DNA of 64,000 bases from Acinetobacter sp. ANC 4178 (GCF_004331175.1 NZ_SJOD01000001.1:558001-622000); one strand, 5' to 3'. Numbered from the stretch's first letter, positions 1 through 8,799 are shown. Notes: generated from the sequence alone by a model not told the origin. Program-made: numbers and translations.

Positions 1-66
1 ATATTTCCTCTAGCTGAAGTCGCCATTTTAACTGAAGATGCGGCTAAATTAAAAAAAATCAACTAA
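1..66 (+). CDS. 3' end of an unidentified protein (partial)
   Basis: Frame 1 is open from the first base and stops with TAA at 64-66, giving a 21-residue C-terminal tail ending in KLKKIN. The start lies upstream of the window. The tail is too short to assign a family. It sits 74 bp upstream of the rhomboid gene on the same strand, so the two could share a transcript. Confidence 0.55.
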   Translation: MFPLAEVAILTEDAAKLKKIN

Positions 67-140
67 AATTGTCGGATTTATTCTAAAAGTCCTGTGCAAT
101 TAAACAATTAATGGCATTATTAAGGTTGAGTCATTAAAAA

Positions 141-773
141 TTGAACCTTTTCTATATGCTAAATCTGCCTTTCAACCATACTGTAGCGCTGATTATCATT
201 ACTGTGGTGGTTTCACTTCTGGCGTTTTCCAATCAGAAATTGATGAGTCGCTTGATCTTTTGGCCGCCAGCAATGCAAAAAGGACAATATGACCGTTTTA
301 TCACACACGGTTTTGTTCATGTGGATGGTGCTCATCTGTTGTTCAATATGATTACCCTGTTTTTTTTCGGGAGTATTATTGAAAGCTTTTATCGCCAGTA
401 CTTTTATGACCTTGGCTTTGCTCTGTTTTATTTGGGTGGGTTAATTTTTGCCATTTTACCTAGTTACTTAAAACACAAAAATGACTTTCAATGGGCCAGT
501 CTTGGCGCTTCAGGTGCCGTGTCTGCGGTTCTGTTTGCTTATATCCTGTTTGAACCATGGAAGCTGATTTTTGTATTCTTTATTCCTGTACCTGCCATTA
601 TTTTTGCGGTGCTTTATATCGCTTACAGCATTTGGTCAGGGAAACGAGGCAACTCACATATTAACCATAGTGCGCACTTGTGGGGGGCAGCATATGGCGT
701 GGTTGTAACCATTTTACTTGAACCTCGTTTAATTCCACACTTCTTCAATAAACTGACTCAACTGCCATTTTAA
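141..773 (+). CDS. Rhomboid family intramembrane serine protease
   Basis: Predicted inner-membrane protease that cleaves transmembrane substrates within the bilayer. The 210-residue protein is mostly hydrophobic helices. It carries the rhomboid nucleophile motif GASG (Ser about 124) and a catalytic His in HSAHLWG (about 179), plus the upstream conserved HVDGAHLLFNM segment (about 60-70) of the His/Asn oxyanion region. The length suits a compact six-helix bacterial rhomboid. The chosen start is TTG at 141, preceded by an AAGGTTGAG stretch. An ATG at 156 is possible but has no clear ribosome binding site. A hairpin follows at 806-838. The substrate is unknown. Confidence 0.88.
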   Translation: MNLFYMLNLPFNHTVALIIITVVVSLLAFSNQKLMSRLIFWPPAMQKGQYDRFITHGFVHVDGAHLLFNMITLFFFGSIIESFYRQYFYDLGFALFYLGGLIFAILPSYLKHKNDFQWASLGASGAVSAVLFAYILFEPWKLIFVFFIPVPAIIFAVLYIAYSIWSGKRGNSHINHSAHLWGAAYGVVVTILLEPRLIPHFFNKLTQLPF

Positions 774-805
774 ATATGTTGAATGCAGGCTTTATGTCAT
801 TAATA

Positions 806-838
806 AAGGGGCGAAGACCTTAACAGTCTCTGCCCCTT
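806..838 (+). terminator. Likely intrinsic terminator after rhomboid gene
   Basis: Arms AAGGGGC and GCCCCTT pair around a GA-rich loop. A pyrimidine-rich tract with several Ts follows. It lies 33 bp after the rhomboid stop. Confidence 0.5.
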
Positions 839-958
839 CTCTCTTCTTTTCTTAAATAAATTTTTATCTCATCTCAACTTTTACACAAAATAAATCGTAA
901 CAAGAAAGCGACTTCACTAAAATTAAGCTTAAAACAATAGAATACGGAGAATTAATAC

Positions 959-1132
959 ATGTATAAATTTCTCATGATTATTGCAACTTGTCTCAGCTTA
1001 AATACCCTAACGGCTTGTGCTGTACATACACGCGAAGGCAGTATTGTTGTTGATCCCAATGGAAACTTAGGCCACTACGAGCATGGTGGTGATTTCTGCC
1101 CACCTGGTCAAGCCAAGAAAGGCCGTTGCTAG
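959..1132 (+). CDS. Small putative lipoprotein (57 aa)
   Basis: ATG at 959-961 follows a GGAGA ribosome binding site at 946-950; TAG is at 1130-1132. The 57 residues begin with a short basic n-region and hydrophobic stretch (MYKFLMIIATCLSLNTLTAC). The end of this matches a lipobox (L-T-A-C), so Cys20 would be lipidated after signal peptidase II cleavage. The mature part is about 38 residues, Gly/His-rich with two further Cys (HYEHGGDFCPPGQAKKGRC). The spacing, ribosome binding site and signal peptide make it a credible gene. I do not recognise a family. It stands alone between the rhomboid terminator and the next gene. Confidence 0.7.
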   Translation: MYKFLMIIATCLSLNTLTACAVHTREGSIVVDPNGNLGHYEHGGDFCPPGQAKKGRC

Positions 1133-1380
1133 TCATACATTAAATTGATTTTTTCCTTTGGCTGTCAGCCGATTGCCAGACTGACAGCACCAAACAATCT
1201 CGACTCACTTCCCTCAACCTATGCAAATTAGTGAACACTCTTCCAAGCATTTCCCTGATGAGTTTAAAACTTTAGACGCTTGAGGCATAAATTGGTAGTT
1301 AATGCCACCCCAAACTTTAATTTGGCATAGATAATGAATACATCTGTATATTAATACTGTTATCAGACGAGATTTTTTGC

Positions 1381-2928
1381 ATGTCCAGCTCTTTAGAGGG
1401 TCTACAGTTCCCTGTTCAACCCGATACTCAAAAACCAAGTACAACACGCACAGGCAAGGAAATTATTGCTGAGGCATTATCGATTGTAGACAATCAATCT
1501 GCCCAGCAAGTGCTCAAAGAAAAGAAATGGCGTAAAAACTATCCAAAGTACTTTAAAGCCTTAGTCGAACATGGAATTCGCAATTGCAGCAATCCGATTA
1601 GCATTGCAAAACAAGGTCTGCATAAAGCTCAACATAGTTTTGAGTTTTACCGTAATGGTCAACGTTATTTATTAAAAGACATGATGGATGTGCCCTTAGC
1701 TCAGTTACATACTGTTCAACTCACAGGTGAAAGCCAAGCTGAGCCTGAATGGTATATTCCCTATCATGGTCAAAACCTCAAAGGCGAAGCTTTACTTGCG
1801 CAAGTTCAAAAATGGGAAGATGACGGCATTATTGAACCTTCTCATGCGGATGCCTTGCGTTTAGCCAATGCACACCCTGAATGGTTTGATCTTTCTGATC
1901 GTACTATGGTACTATTCGGTGCTGGTTCTGAAGCAGGTCCACTCACGTGGCTGTCCAAATGGAAAGCCAATATTGTGGCTGTGGATTTACCCAACAGCAA
2001 AGTTTGGCAAAAAATTCTGAATACCATTCAAAATGGTAATGCGACCTTGTATGCACCAAGTCAGACATCGCTTCCAGATCAAACACCAACTCGTGAACTC
2101 AGTGCCAAACTTGGGGCAAATTTACTGACTCAAACCCCTGAAATTGCACAATGGCTATTACAAAGCGAACATCAACTGGATTTGGCAGCAATTGCTTATC
2201 TTGATGGTGAAAAACATGTCCGTGTTGCAATGGCGATGGACAGTATTATGAAAGTCGTTAGTGAGCACAAAGCCGATACCAGCTTAATGTTTATGTGTAC
2301 GCCGACTGATGTCTATGCTGTACCCAAAGAGGTGGTTGAGTCTTCAGCAGACAAATTCCGTTATCGCTCGCAAATTCAGAAGTTGCTGACCAAGGGCGTG
2401 GCAACAGCATCGTTAAAGCATTTTTTCCAGAAAAACTTACATGACTTGATTACTTCTGACAATGGTCAAGCTTATGGAATTGCAGACTGCCTAGTGATTG
2501 AACAAGGTCCAAACTATGCGTTGGCGAAACGAATTCAGCAATGGCGTGCCACTTTAGCCCGCCATGAAGGTCAACGTGTGAGTATTAACATTGCACCATC
2601 GACCACTACGCACTCAGTGACCAAAAATCCGCTACTCAAAGCCGCATTTAATGGTGCAAGTTTATTTGATGTTGAAGCTTTTAAGCCCGAAACAACCAAT
2701 GCCATTATGGCGGCACTCTGGATTCATGATTTACGTAACCCTGAATCAGTCGCAAATCCAGAGACCGTTATGGATCATCCGTTAGAGTTGATGATGCAGG
2801 GTGCCAATCATGGTGGATTATGGCGTGTAGCTTACTTGGCACGAACTGCACTACCGTTTGCGGCAATTTATGGCTTTGCCACAGATAAACTGCCCCTTAA
2901 GAAAGCACTGGCGAAGTTAAAAAGCTAA
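1381..2928 (+). CDS. Conserved protein of unknown function with Rossmann-like motif
   Basis: A 515-residue soluble protein with no signal peptide or membrane segment. Around residues 174-200 it has a dinucleotide-binding-like strand-loop-helix: LSDRTMVLFGAGSEAGPLT followed by an acidic strand end (IVAVDLP). This resembles a Rossmann fold with GxGSxxG in place of the classical GxGxxG. The rest does not match a family I can name. No metal or acid-base motif is evident. The gene is transcribed alone, with a hairpin at 2973-2999 after it. An oxidoreductase or nucleotide-binding role is inference only. Confidence 0.8.
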   Translation: MSSSLEGLQFPVQPDTQKPSTTRTGKEIIAEALSIVDNQSAQQVLKEKKWRKNYPKYFKALVEHGIRNCSNPISIAKQGLHKAQHSFEFYRNGQRYLLKDMMDVPLAQLHTVQLTGESQAEPEWYIPYHGQNLKGEALLAQVQKWEDDGIIEPSHADALRLANAHPEWFDLSDRTMVLFGAGSEAGPLTWLSKWKANIVAVDLPNSKVWQKILNTIQNGNATLYAPSQTSLPDQTPTRELSAKLGANLLTQTPEIAQWLLQSEHQLDLAAIAYLDGEKHVRVAMAMDSIMKVVSEHKADTSLMFMCTPTDVYAVPKEVVESSADKFRYRSQIQKLLTKGVATASLKHFFQKNLHDLITSDNGQAYGIADCLVIEQGPNYALAKRIQQWRATLARHEGQRVSINIAPSTTTHSVTKNPLLKAAFNGASLFDVEAFKPETTNAIMAALWIHDLRNPESVANPETVMDHPLELMMQGANHGGLWRVAYLARTALPFAAIYGFATDKLPLKKALAKLKS

Positions 2929-2972
2929 GGATTTTCATATCTAGCTAAATCAAGCCGAATCACCTGAAATAG

Positions 2973-2999
2973 CAAGGGCGCCATACAATGGCGCCCTTG
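2973..2999. terminator. Strong hairpin between convergent genes
   Basis: A perfect 12-bp stem (CAAGGGCGCCAT with its complement) has a 3-nt loop. It sits between the 515-aa gene (+) and the DUF2505 gene (-). There is no long T-run on either side, so it may act as a bidirectional terminator or transcript-stabilising hairpin. Confidence 0.6.
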
Positions 3000-3024
3000 G
3001 CTTTCAGCTCAACTCAAAGTCAGC

Positions 3025-3522
3025 TTAAACGATTAAATTCTTTTTTAATTCATCTTCAACAATCGTCAATTCGATTTCACTGAACTTACGAATTTCACTC
3101 TCGGCGTGTTTTTCTAACAATCCACCGATTAAAGGGACTTTCACTTTAACCGTCCATTCCAATTGAAATTCAACATGCTGATCTGAGCCTTTGACTGAAC
3201 GATTGCAACTGGCATGTAAAGGTAAATTCGCACCTAAATCTACGGTAGAAGTCATCGCTTCGAGATTGCTAATATCTGTACGGTGTAAGCGGAATGCATC
3301 TTTTAATAGTTTTTTGGCAATGTCTGGAATATTTACATCTAAATTATAGGCACGTTTAAGGGTGTAAATGTCCCCTACTTTTCTTGATTCCAAAATTTCT
3401 AAATGTTCACCCGGAATTCGACGGCAAACTTGTTCATGCAGACTAATATCTGCGGCTAAACGTTTAAATTCTTCTAGAGATACACCCTGTATGGTTGCAT
3501 TGACAATAAACTGATGTGCCAT
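3025..3522 (-). CDS. DUF2505 domain-containing protein
   Basis: A 165-residue protein that looks like the DUF2505 family, small soluble proteins thought to adopt a START/SRPBCC-like fold. The sequence runs from MAHQFIVNATIQGVSLEEF through an alternating strand/helix pattern to a late amphipathic helix (LLEKHAESEIRKFSEIE). No signal peptide or transmembrane helix is present. The ATG is preceded by an AAGGAG-like sequence (minus strand of 3527-3535). It is monocistronic by position. The ligand and function are unknown, and the family call is from memory of the pattern. Confidence 0.72.
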   Translation of the reverse strand: MAHQFIVNATIQGVSLEEFKRLAADISLHEQVCRRIPGEHLEILESRKVGDIYTLKRAYNLDVNIPDIAKKLLKDAFRLHRTDISNLEAMTSTVDLGANLPLHASCNRSVKGSDQHVEFQLEWTVKVKVPLIGGLLEKHAESEIRKFSEIELTIVEDELKKNLIV

Positions 3523-3657
3523 GACGGCTCCTTCTTTTTTTGTTTTGTCCTGTTGGAAAGTGCAAGTATGTTATTACAAAACAACGTTCACTATACGTTG
3601 ATATCATGGCCAATTAAAGTCAATTCTGTTTAAGCTGTCATTGACCTATTTTTTGTT

Positions 3658-3933
3658 TTACCCATTCGAAATGCCAAAAGTTGCACTGATTTCTGATAAA
3701 CAATTAATCTTTAAAAAATGCTGTTGAAATTGAATGATGGCATAAAATTCAGTCGCACCATCATCTAAACCTGTTGCAGCCCAAGTTGTCCCTTGAGGAA
3801 AAAGGTCCAACCAAGTGGCTTGATAAAAGTCAGCAACTGAATCAAATTGTAAATATTGTTCTGGATTTTGAATAATCTTGTGGGCAAGTTCATCAAACTG
3901 CTGTAACTTGGCTTGATTAAAATGGATCAACAT
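3658..3933 (-). CDS. Small uncharacterised protein downstream of pnuC
   Basis: A 91-residue protein with ATG at 3933, 19 bp after the pnuC stop. The reading frame extends upstream into pnuC, but that start would overlap pnuC by 65 bp, so the ATG behind GAGG is preferred. The product (MLIHFNQAKLQQFDELAHKI...) has no signal peptide or membrane helix and no motif I recognise. Tight coupling to pnuC suggests co-expression with nicotinamide riboside or related vitamin uptake, but no function can be read from the sequence. Confidence 0.6.
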   Translation of the reverse strand: MLIHFNQAKLQQFDELAHKIIQNPEQYLQFDSVADFYQATWLDLFPQGTTWAATGLDDGATEFYAIIQFQQHFLKINCLSEISATFGISNG

Positions 3934-3952
3934 CCTCTTGCCCCCAACAGTG

Positions 3953-4540
3953 CTATGCAGATTTCGTGCCTGCCAATTGTTGTTTTTTCTGGACTTGAAT
4001 CCATTGCCACCAACCAAAAGCGGCTAAGCCAACAAAGGCTGCATATAAACCTGCAGTCAAGAACAAATCTTTATAAATAAACATCCCGACATATACAATA
4101 TCGACAAATACCCACAGCACCCATGTCGCAATATGCTTGCGACTGGTCCAATAGGTTGCCAATAAGCTAAATGCTGCCAATTGTGCATCTAACATCGGCA
4201 CCGCTGCATCTGTCCAGAATTTTAGACTTAAGCCAAAAGCCAATCCAGCCAGTGCAGCCAACAATATTTGCCAAATTACAGTGCTGAGTTTAATGGGTTC
4301 AATACGAATATCATGGTCTTGTTGCTTACCTTTAAACCAATGATAAAAACCGTAGAAATTCACCACCATAAAGAAAAACTGTAAAATCGTTTCCCCATAT
4401 AATTTAAAGGTATAAAACAAATAAGCGTATAAAACAAAGGCGAGAAAGTTAAACCACCAACACCACATGTTGCGTTTAATTGTTAACGCTACGCCAATCA
4501 CGCTGATGATGACAGCAAAAATTTCCAGTCCAGACATCAA
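3953..4540 (-). CDS. pnuC: PnuC family vitamin transporter (probable nicotinamide riboside)
   Basis: Predicted inner-membrane facilitator of the PnuC/SWEET-like family, which imports nicotinamide riboside for NAD synthesis (relatives carry thiamine or riboflavin). The 195 residues form about seven hydrophobic helices. They include the aromatic-rich segments RNMWCWWFNFLAFVLYAYLF (about 23-42) and NFYGFYHW typical of the family, and a late WVLWVFVDIVYVGMF helix. The C-terminus is basic and cytoplasmic. A small unknown gene follows 19 bp downstream, apparently in the same transcript. No riboswitch is apparent upstream, so the substrate rests on family default. Confidence 0.85.
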   Translation of the reverse strand: MMSGLEIFAVIISVIGVALTIKRNMWCWWFNFLAFVLYAYLFYTFKLYGETILQFFFMVVNFYGFYHWFKGKQQDHDIRIEPIKLSTVIWQILLAALAGLAFGLSLKFWTDAAVPMLDAQLAAFSLLATYWTSRKHIATWVLWVFVDIVYVGMFIYKDLFLTAGLYAAFVGLAAFGWWQWIQVQKKQQLAGTKSA

Positions 4541-4644
4541 TGATTCACTTTAAAAACCGATGGCACATTATGAGAAGTTTTTCGCAGAACGCAAGTTACA
4601 ATAAAATGAGTGAAGTGGGTCAGCTTTAAAACTTTTTCTGGTCT

Positions 4645-5133
4645 TTAGGAGACTAATTCTTTCGCTTCAGGGGTCATTTTAAACTCAGACTTATGTTCTG
4701 CCCCATTCCGATCAACATGGCTACAAAACACGCCATACTTTCCAACATAATATTCGAGTGACTGGTCATAGAAATTCCAATAAATCGACCACTCATTCAG
4801 ATCTAACTTGCGAATTTGGGTTAACGCTTTGGCAGGTAATTTTTTAAGTAGATTATGTTGAATTTCTTCCGCGGCTTGAATGTCACGAATATGGATATTT
4901 TGCTCAAAAAACAGTTGAACTGCATCATCAAAAAGAACCTGATCATAATATTCAATTTCGATGACCTTGCTTTTTGTGACTTTGGTTTCAATTCGCTCCG
5001 TTTGAGCATCTTCAGGGTGGGTTTTAGAAAAATAGCGAGCACGATACTTTTCAGTCACTTTGACTTTAATAAAAATCTGCCACGCTGCTGTCAGGACAAA
5101 GCCTAATAAACACAAAACAATAATTTTAAACAT
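4645..5133 (-). CDS. Membrane-anchored uncharacterised protein
   Basis: ATG at 5133 has a good ribosome binding site (AGGTGG, 5-nt spacing); a GTG nine bases upstream is less likely. The product is about 162 residues. One N-terminal transmembrane helix (MFKIIVLCLLGFVLTAAWQI) is followed by a charged soluble domain rich in Glu, Lys and Tyr. That domain contains WSIYWNFYDQSLEYYVGKYG, an aromatic stretch that may be a beta-sheet core. I do not recognise the family. It is monocistronic between pnuC and a divergent acetyltransferase gene. Confidence 0.68.
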   Translation of the reverse strand: MFKIIVLCLLGFVLTAAWQIFIKVKVTEKYRARYFSKTHPEDAQTERIETKVTKSKVIEIEYYDQVLFDDAVQLFFEQNIHIRDIQAAEEIQHNLLKKLPAKALTQIRKLDLNEWSIYWNFYDQSLEYYVGKYGVFCSHVDRNGAEHKSEFKMTPEAKELVS

Positions 5134-5396
5134 ATTGTCCACCTATTCAGGCATATTTTCAGCATTACGGTCACTTATATCATACGCTGTTTTATATTTT
5201 GGGCTAATCCAATTATCTTTAAAATCAGTTAAATGAATATACAGTTCATTCAAATTTGTGATTTATATCAAACTCCATAACTACTTTTTATTAAAAGACT
5301 CCCCCTAAAACACACAAAAAAAGCAACAAATCTCTACTGTTCCAATGTCATGAATTCACATGAAATAAGCCTGTTTTCAGGAAATAAGAACAAACA

Positions 5397-5840
5397 ATGA
5401 TTAGGGCAGCAAAAATTCAGGATATTCCTGAGATTCTTCATGTATTGCAGGAAAGTATTCGCTCCTGTGTACAAGATCATCAGCGTGTGGAAAGTAAAAT
5501 TCAGGCTTGGTTGGAAAATAAAACGCATAGTCATTTATTGTTATGGATGCATTATAACGACAGTTGGATTTATAGCATCAATCAACGGACTGTTGGCTTT
5601 ATTATGGTCAGTGACACTGGAAAAATATTGCTGAATTATACGCTACCAGAAATGCAGCATCAGGGGATTGGTTCTGCCTTGCTCAACAGCGCCATTTCCC
5701 ATTTAAAATTGAAAAACTTGCAACAAATTACCCTCGATAGTACCCAAACTGCGATATCGTTTTACCAAAAGCATGGTTTCCAAATCCGAGCTTATGCCAC
5801 TCCAGAGCAACACACCATCCCCATGATTAAATATATTTAG
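5397..5840 (+). CDS. GNAT family N-acetyltransferase
   Basis: A 147-residue acetyl-CoA-dependent N-acetyltransferase. It begins MIRAAKIQDIPEILHVLQ, the usual first strand and helix. The acetyl-CoA pyrophosphate-binding loop is visible as QHQGIGSALL (about 86-95), and the C-terminal FYQKHGF motif typical of GNAT proteins is present (about 122-128). The gene converges on the diguanylate cyclase gene with a 4-bp gap. The acceptor substrate cannot be deduced. Confidence 0.88.
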   Translation: MIRAAKIQDIPEILHVLQESIRSCVQDHQRVESKIQAWLENKTHSHLLLWMHYNDSWIYSINQRTVGFIMVSDTGKILLNYTLPEMQHQGIGSALLNSAISHLKLKNLQQITLDSTQTAISFYQKHGFQIRAYATPEQHTIPMIKYI

Positions 5841-5844
5841 TCCT

Positions 5845-7704
5845 TTACATTCTCAGTTGATCTCGCCCTGCATTCTTGGCGAGATAAAGCTGCTGATCTG
5901 CAACTTTCATGAGTTCATGAATATCATGATAAGGGCGATTTCGATCCATATAGGCAGCACCAATACTCACAGTGACGTATCGTTTATGATCCCCACGGCT
6001 CATATGCTCGAACTGATGCTGACGAATAATATAAAGCAAATGCTGTAATGATTTTTCCACCACCACCACAGGCATATTCCGTAATATGACTGCAAACTCC
6101 TCACCGCCGTAACGTGCTAAATAGGCGTGTTCGGGTAAATTATTTTGAATCACCTGCACCAATTTTTGCAGGATTTCATCGCCTTTGAGATGTCCGTAGT
6201 AATCATTATAAGTTTTAAAATAATCAACATCTAACATCGCAAATGCCAATACTGCATTATGCTGCTGAGCCGTTTCATTAAACTGACGCTGAATTTCTGA
6301 ATTCAAGGCACGGCGGTTAAAAGCTCCTGTTAGGGCATCTGTTTTCGCCTGTAATTCCAACCTTTCATTTAATTCACTAAGTTGTACAGTGCGTTCTTTT
6401 ACTTTTTGATCCAGTGAGGAATTCAGTTCCAATAAATTATTATTCAACTTCTCAATTCGATCGGAGTGATACGCATAATTCTTAGATTGTTGCACCATAA
6501 TTAAAAAGGCATAAAAGCTGGTCGAAGCGAAGGATAAATTAACCGAATCAATCCAATTTAAACTCAGTAAAAAATCATGCAGAAAAGTGACACACAACAA
6601 CACCACTGCCCATAAATTAATGGTGGAATATGGTTCATGCCTGTTGACGGTTTGATAGAACCCATACGCGAAGTTCAGCACCACAATAATTCCCAATAGA
6701 AAACTATAAAATGCTAATTTTTCAAAGACGTCAGGCATGGATAAACAGGTAATTACAATGTCAAAACTCAATACAAATACAGCTATGGTAAAAACAGTGG
6801 GATGCAAATAACGCTGATTGAGTAAAAACATATAATTGATAAAGAAAAATGCTGATAGATAGGTAAAAATATATTCGAGCCGTGTTCCCCATAACCAATC
6901 AATATTGGTGAACACCGTATAAACATAAGGTGCAGAAAATAAATTGTGTAAGGCTAAAAAAATAATAAAAATACCAAACACCAAAAAGCCTTGGCTTTGG
7001 CTATGTCTGACTCCGCGAAAAAAGGCAAATAATATGGTGAATACACCAACACCAATGACTGCACCGCATACGCCGGCAATGCTCATCATTAATTGTTGGA
7101 ACTGGCGGTTCACTGTTTTACTCAACCCAATTCGCATTGGATTTTCTAAACCGCCATGTAAACTCTGAAAACTCGACACCTGCATGGTGACAGTAAAATA
7201 TTCATTCTCGGCAATGAAATAAGCAAAGCGTGGTGCATTTTCAGTTTTATGGGTTTGGGTTGTAGTGCCAACCTCTCCGAGCCTTAAGAGAAAATCACCA
7301 TTTAAATACACACGGTAGGCACCGTATTGATTTGGAATCCAAATAGAAATACGTCGTCCGATAAATTCTTTCGGTATCTTAAAATGACCGACAAAAGTTC
7401 CATAAGTATTTTGCGGATAACCCATTTCTTTAAAAGAAATCGGTAAAATCACGGTTCTAGATGGACGGGTTGGCGTTGCTGTTTGCAACAATTGTTTTGG
7501 ATAATACTGCCATTGTCCTGACAAATACGTAGTCGTATTTTCTTCAAATGTGACCGAGTTAATATTCTTTTGATGCGCGTAATAAGACTTGGGAACTGGT
7601 TCATACAGTGCCCAACTGGATTGCTGTAAGAGCAACATGAAGCATGTCAGCGCATAAAGGATAAAATGTAATATCGCATATGGCTTAAATATTTTTATCT
7701 TCAA
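5845..7704 (-). CDS. Membrane diguanylate cyclase with 7TMR-DISM sensor
   Basis: Synthesises cyclic di-GMP from two GTP. The 619 residues comprise an N-terminal signal/anchor helix, a periplasmic beta-rich 7TMR-DISM-type sensor domain (about 40-190), a seven-helix membrane block (about 205-405), a coiled coil (about 410-450) and a C-terminal GGDEF domain (about 455-619). The active-site signature is GGEEF at 533-537. The RxxD inhibitory site normally five residues upstream is replaced by PEHA, so classical product inhibition at the I-site is probably lost. The gene is alone on its strand. The periplasmic signal is unknown. Confidence 0.92.
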   Translation of the reverse strand: MKIKIFKPYAILHFILYALTCFMLLLQQSSWALYEPVPKSYYAHQKNINSVTFEENTTTYLSGQWQYYPKQLLQTATPTRPSRTVILPISFKEMGYPQNTYGTFVGHFKIPKEFIGRRISIWIPNQYGAYRVYLNGDFLLRLGEVGTTTQTHKTENAPRFAYFIAENEYFTVTMQVSSFQSLHGGLENPMRIGLSKTVNRQFQQLMMSIAGVCGAVIGVGVFTILFAFFRGVRHSQSQGFLVFGIFIIFLALHNLFSAPYVYTVFTNIDWLWGTRLEYIFTYLSAFFFINYMFLLNQRYLHPTVFTIAVFVLSFDIVITCLSMPDVFEKLAFYSFLLGIIVVLNFAYGFYQTVNRHEPYSTINLWAVVLLCVTFLHDFLLSLNWIDSVNLSFASTSFYAFLIMVQQSKNYAYHSDRIEKLNNNLLELNSSLDQKVKERTVQLSELNERLELQAKTDALTGAFNRRALNSEIQRQFNETAQQHNAVLAFAMLDVDYFKTYNDYYGHLKGDEILQKLVQVIQNNLPEHAYLARYGGEEFAVILRNMPVVVVEKSLQHLLYIIRQHQFEHMSRGDHKRYVTVSIGAAYMDRNRPYHDIHELMKVADQQLYLAKNAGRDQLRM

Positions 7705-7788
7705 GTCGCGTTTATCCCTTATTCGCGAATTTGATTTTTAATATAAAATAGAATGCACTAAAAAACGTTTATTTTCAGTAGCAAGTTT

Positions 7789-7824
7789 AACCATAGCACG
7801 CTTTTTCCCAAACATGCTATGGTT
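7789..7824. terminator. Hairpin downstream of FKBP gene
   Basis: A 10-bp inverted repeat (AACCATAGCA/TGCTATGGTT) separated by 16 nt, between the FKBP gene and the diguanylate cyclase promoter. A T-rich tail exists only in the plus direction, so its role as a minus-strand terminator is uncertain. Confidence 0.35.
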
Positions 7825-7840
7825 TATTTTTCAAATATTA

Positions 7841-8179
7841 TTAGTCACGTGTTTTCACGTCATAGAGTTCAATTTCAAAAATTAAATTCGAGTTGGCTGG
7901 AATAACATTGCCCATTTTACGCTCACCATAGGCTAAATGCGCAGGTACAATCAGTTTACGTTTCCCGCCCACTTTCATACCCATAATACCTTGATCCCAG
8001 CCTTTAATCACACGGCCCGTACCAATCACACATTCAAAGTAGTTGCCACGGTCAAGTGAAGAATCGAATTTTGTTCCGTCTTCTAACCAACCCGTATAAT
8101 GCGTAGTAATTAATGCACCTTTCACTGCTTCTTTGCCTTCGCCTACCACTAAATCAATAATTTCTAATTCATTTGACAT
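7841..8179 (-). CDS. FKBP-type peptidyl-prolyl cis-trans isomerase
   Basis: A 112-residue cytoplasmic single-domain FKBP that catalyses prolyl isomerisation. Visible signatures are HYTGWLEDGTKFDSS (about 27-41), the VIKGWDQGIMGMKVGGKRKL core (about 57-76) and LAYGER, followed by PANSNLIFEIELYDV at the C-terminus. There is no signal peptide. The second of two in-frame ATGs (8179) is chosen because it has proper spacing from GAAGAGGA; the first (8185) lies too close. The yaeQ gene ends 29 bp upstream, suggesting co-transcription. Confidence 0.93.
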   Translation of the reverse strand: MSNELEIIDLVVGEGKEAVKGALITTHYTGWLEDGTKFDSSLDRGNYFECVIGTGRVIKGWDQGIMGMKVGGKRKLIVPAHLAYGERKMGNVIPANSNLIFEIELYDVKTRD

Positions 8180-8207
8180 GTTCATTCCTCTTCAAACAGA
8201 CTTATCT

Positions 8208-8738
8208 TTACTTTAACTGAATCCACTCAATTTGAGCTTGGGCAGTGTCACCAATCAATGTCCATTCGCCATCCATTACATTCAACTGCAAGTGCATGGT
8301 GCGTTCGCACAATTGCTGGATAGCTTCAGTGGTCGCTGGTGTTAACTGCCAAACTTCAACATTGCTGAGGGTTTTTAATTTGCTATTACGCTTATACCAT
8401 TCTTCCACAGCTGTACCATAAGTCACCACGGCAACCGACTTACAACGTGCGCTGGCTTTTTTGACTTTATCTTCATCAGGAGAGCCAACTTCAATCCAAT
8501 ATACCAACTGCCCTGTTAGGTCTTTTTCCCAGAGTGCAGGTTCATCAGTTTCAAATAGATCTTTGGTAAATTCCAACTGTTCGCTCGCGTAACGTGCAAA
8601 TGCCAAAATTCGAACCATCAAACGTTCAATCGTTTCGGATGGATGCAATGCCATGGTAAGTTGATAATCACCATATTGGTGAGTATCCATGTTGGCAATA
8701 TTTAAATCTGCCTTATAAATTGTTGCTTTTAGCGCCAT
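8208..8738 (-). CDS. yaeQ: YaeQ family protein
   Basis: A 176-residue homologue of YaeQ, a cytoplasmic protein with a PD-(D/E)XK-nuclease-like fold but unproven activity. Historically it was reported as a suppressor of rfaH defects. It starts MALKATIYKADLNIANMDTH and contains the family segments LTMALHPSETIERLMVRILA and WIEVGSPDEDKVKKAS. ATG at 8738 is preceded by GAGGA with 7-nt spacing; the 10 residues upstream in frame are unlikely to be translated. It lies between the CobW-type and FKBP genes in a probable three-gene unit. Confidence 0.9.
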   Translation of the reverse strand: MALKATIYKADLNIANMDTHQYGDYQLTMALHPSETIERLMVRILAFARYASEQLEFTKDLFETDEPALWEKDLTGQLVYWIEVGSPDEDKVKKASARCKSVAVVTYGTAVEEWYKRNSKLKTLSNVEVWQLTPATTEAIQQLCERTMHLQLNVMDGEWTLIGDTAQAQIEWIQLK

Positions 8739-8799
8739 GAAATGTTCCTCAAATTTGGCGCCTAGCATATAAGATTTAACACAGTTTTGCTGAACAGTT

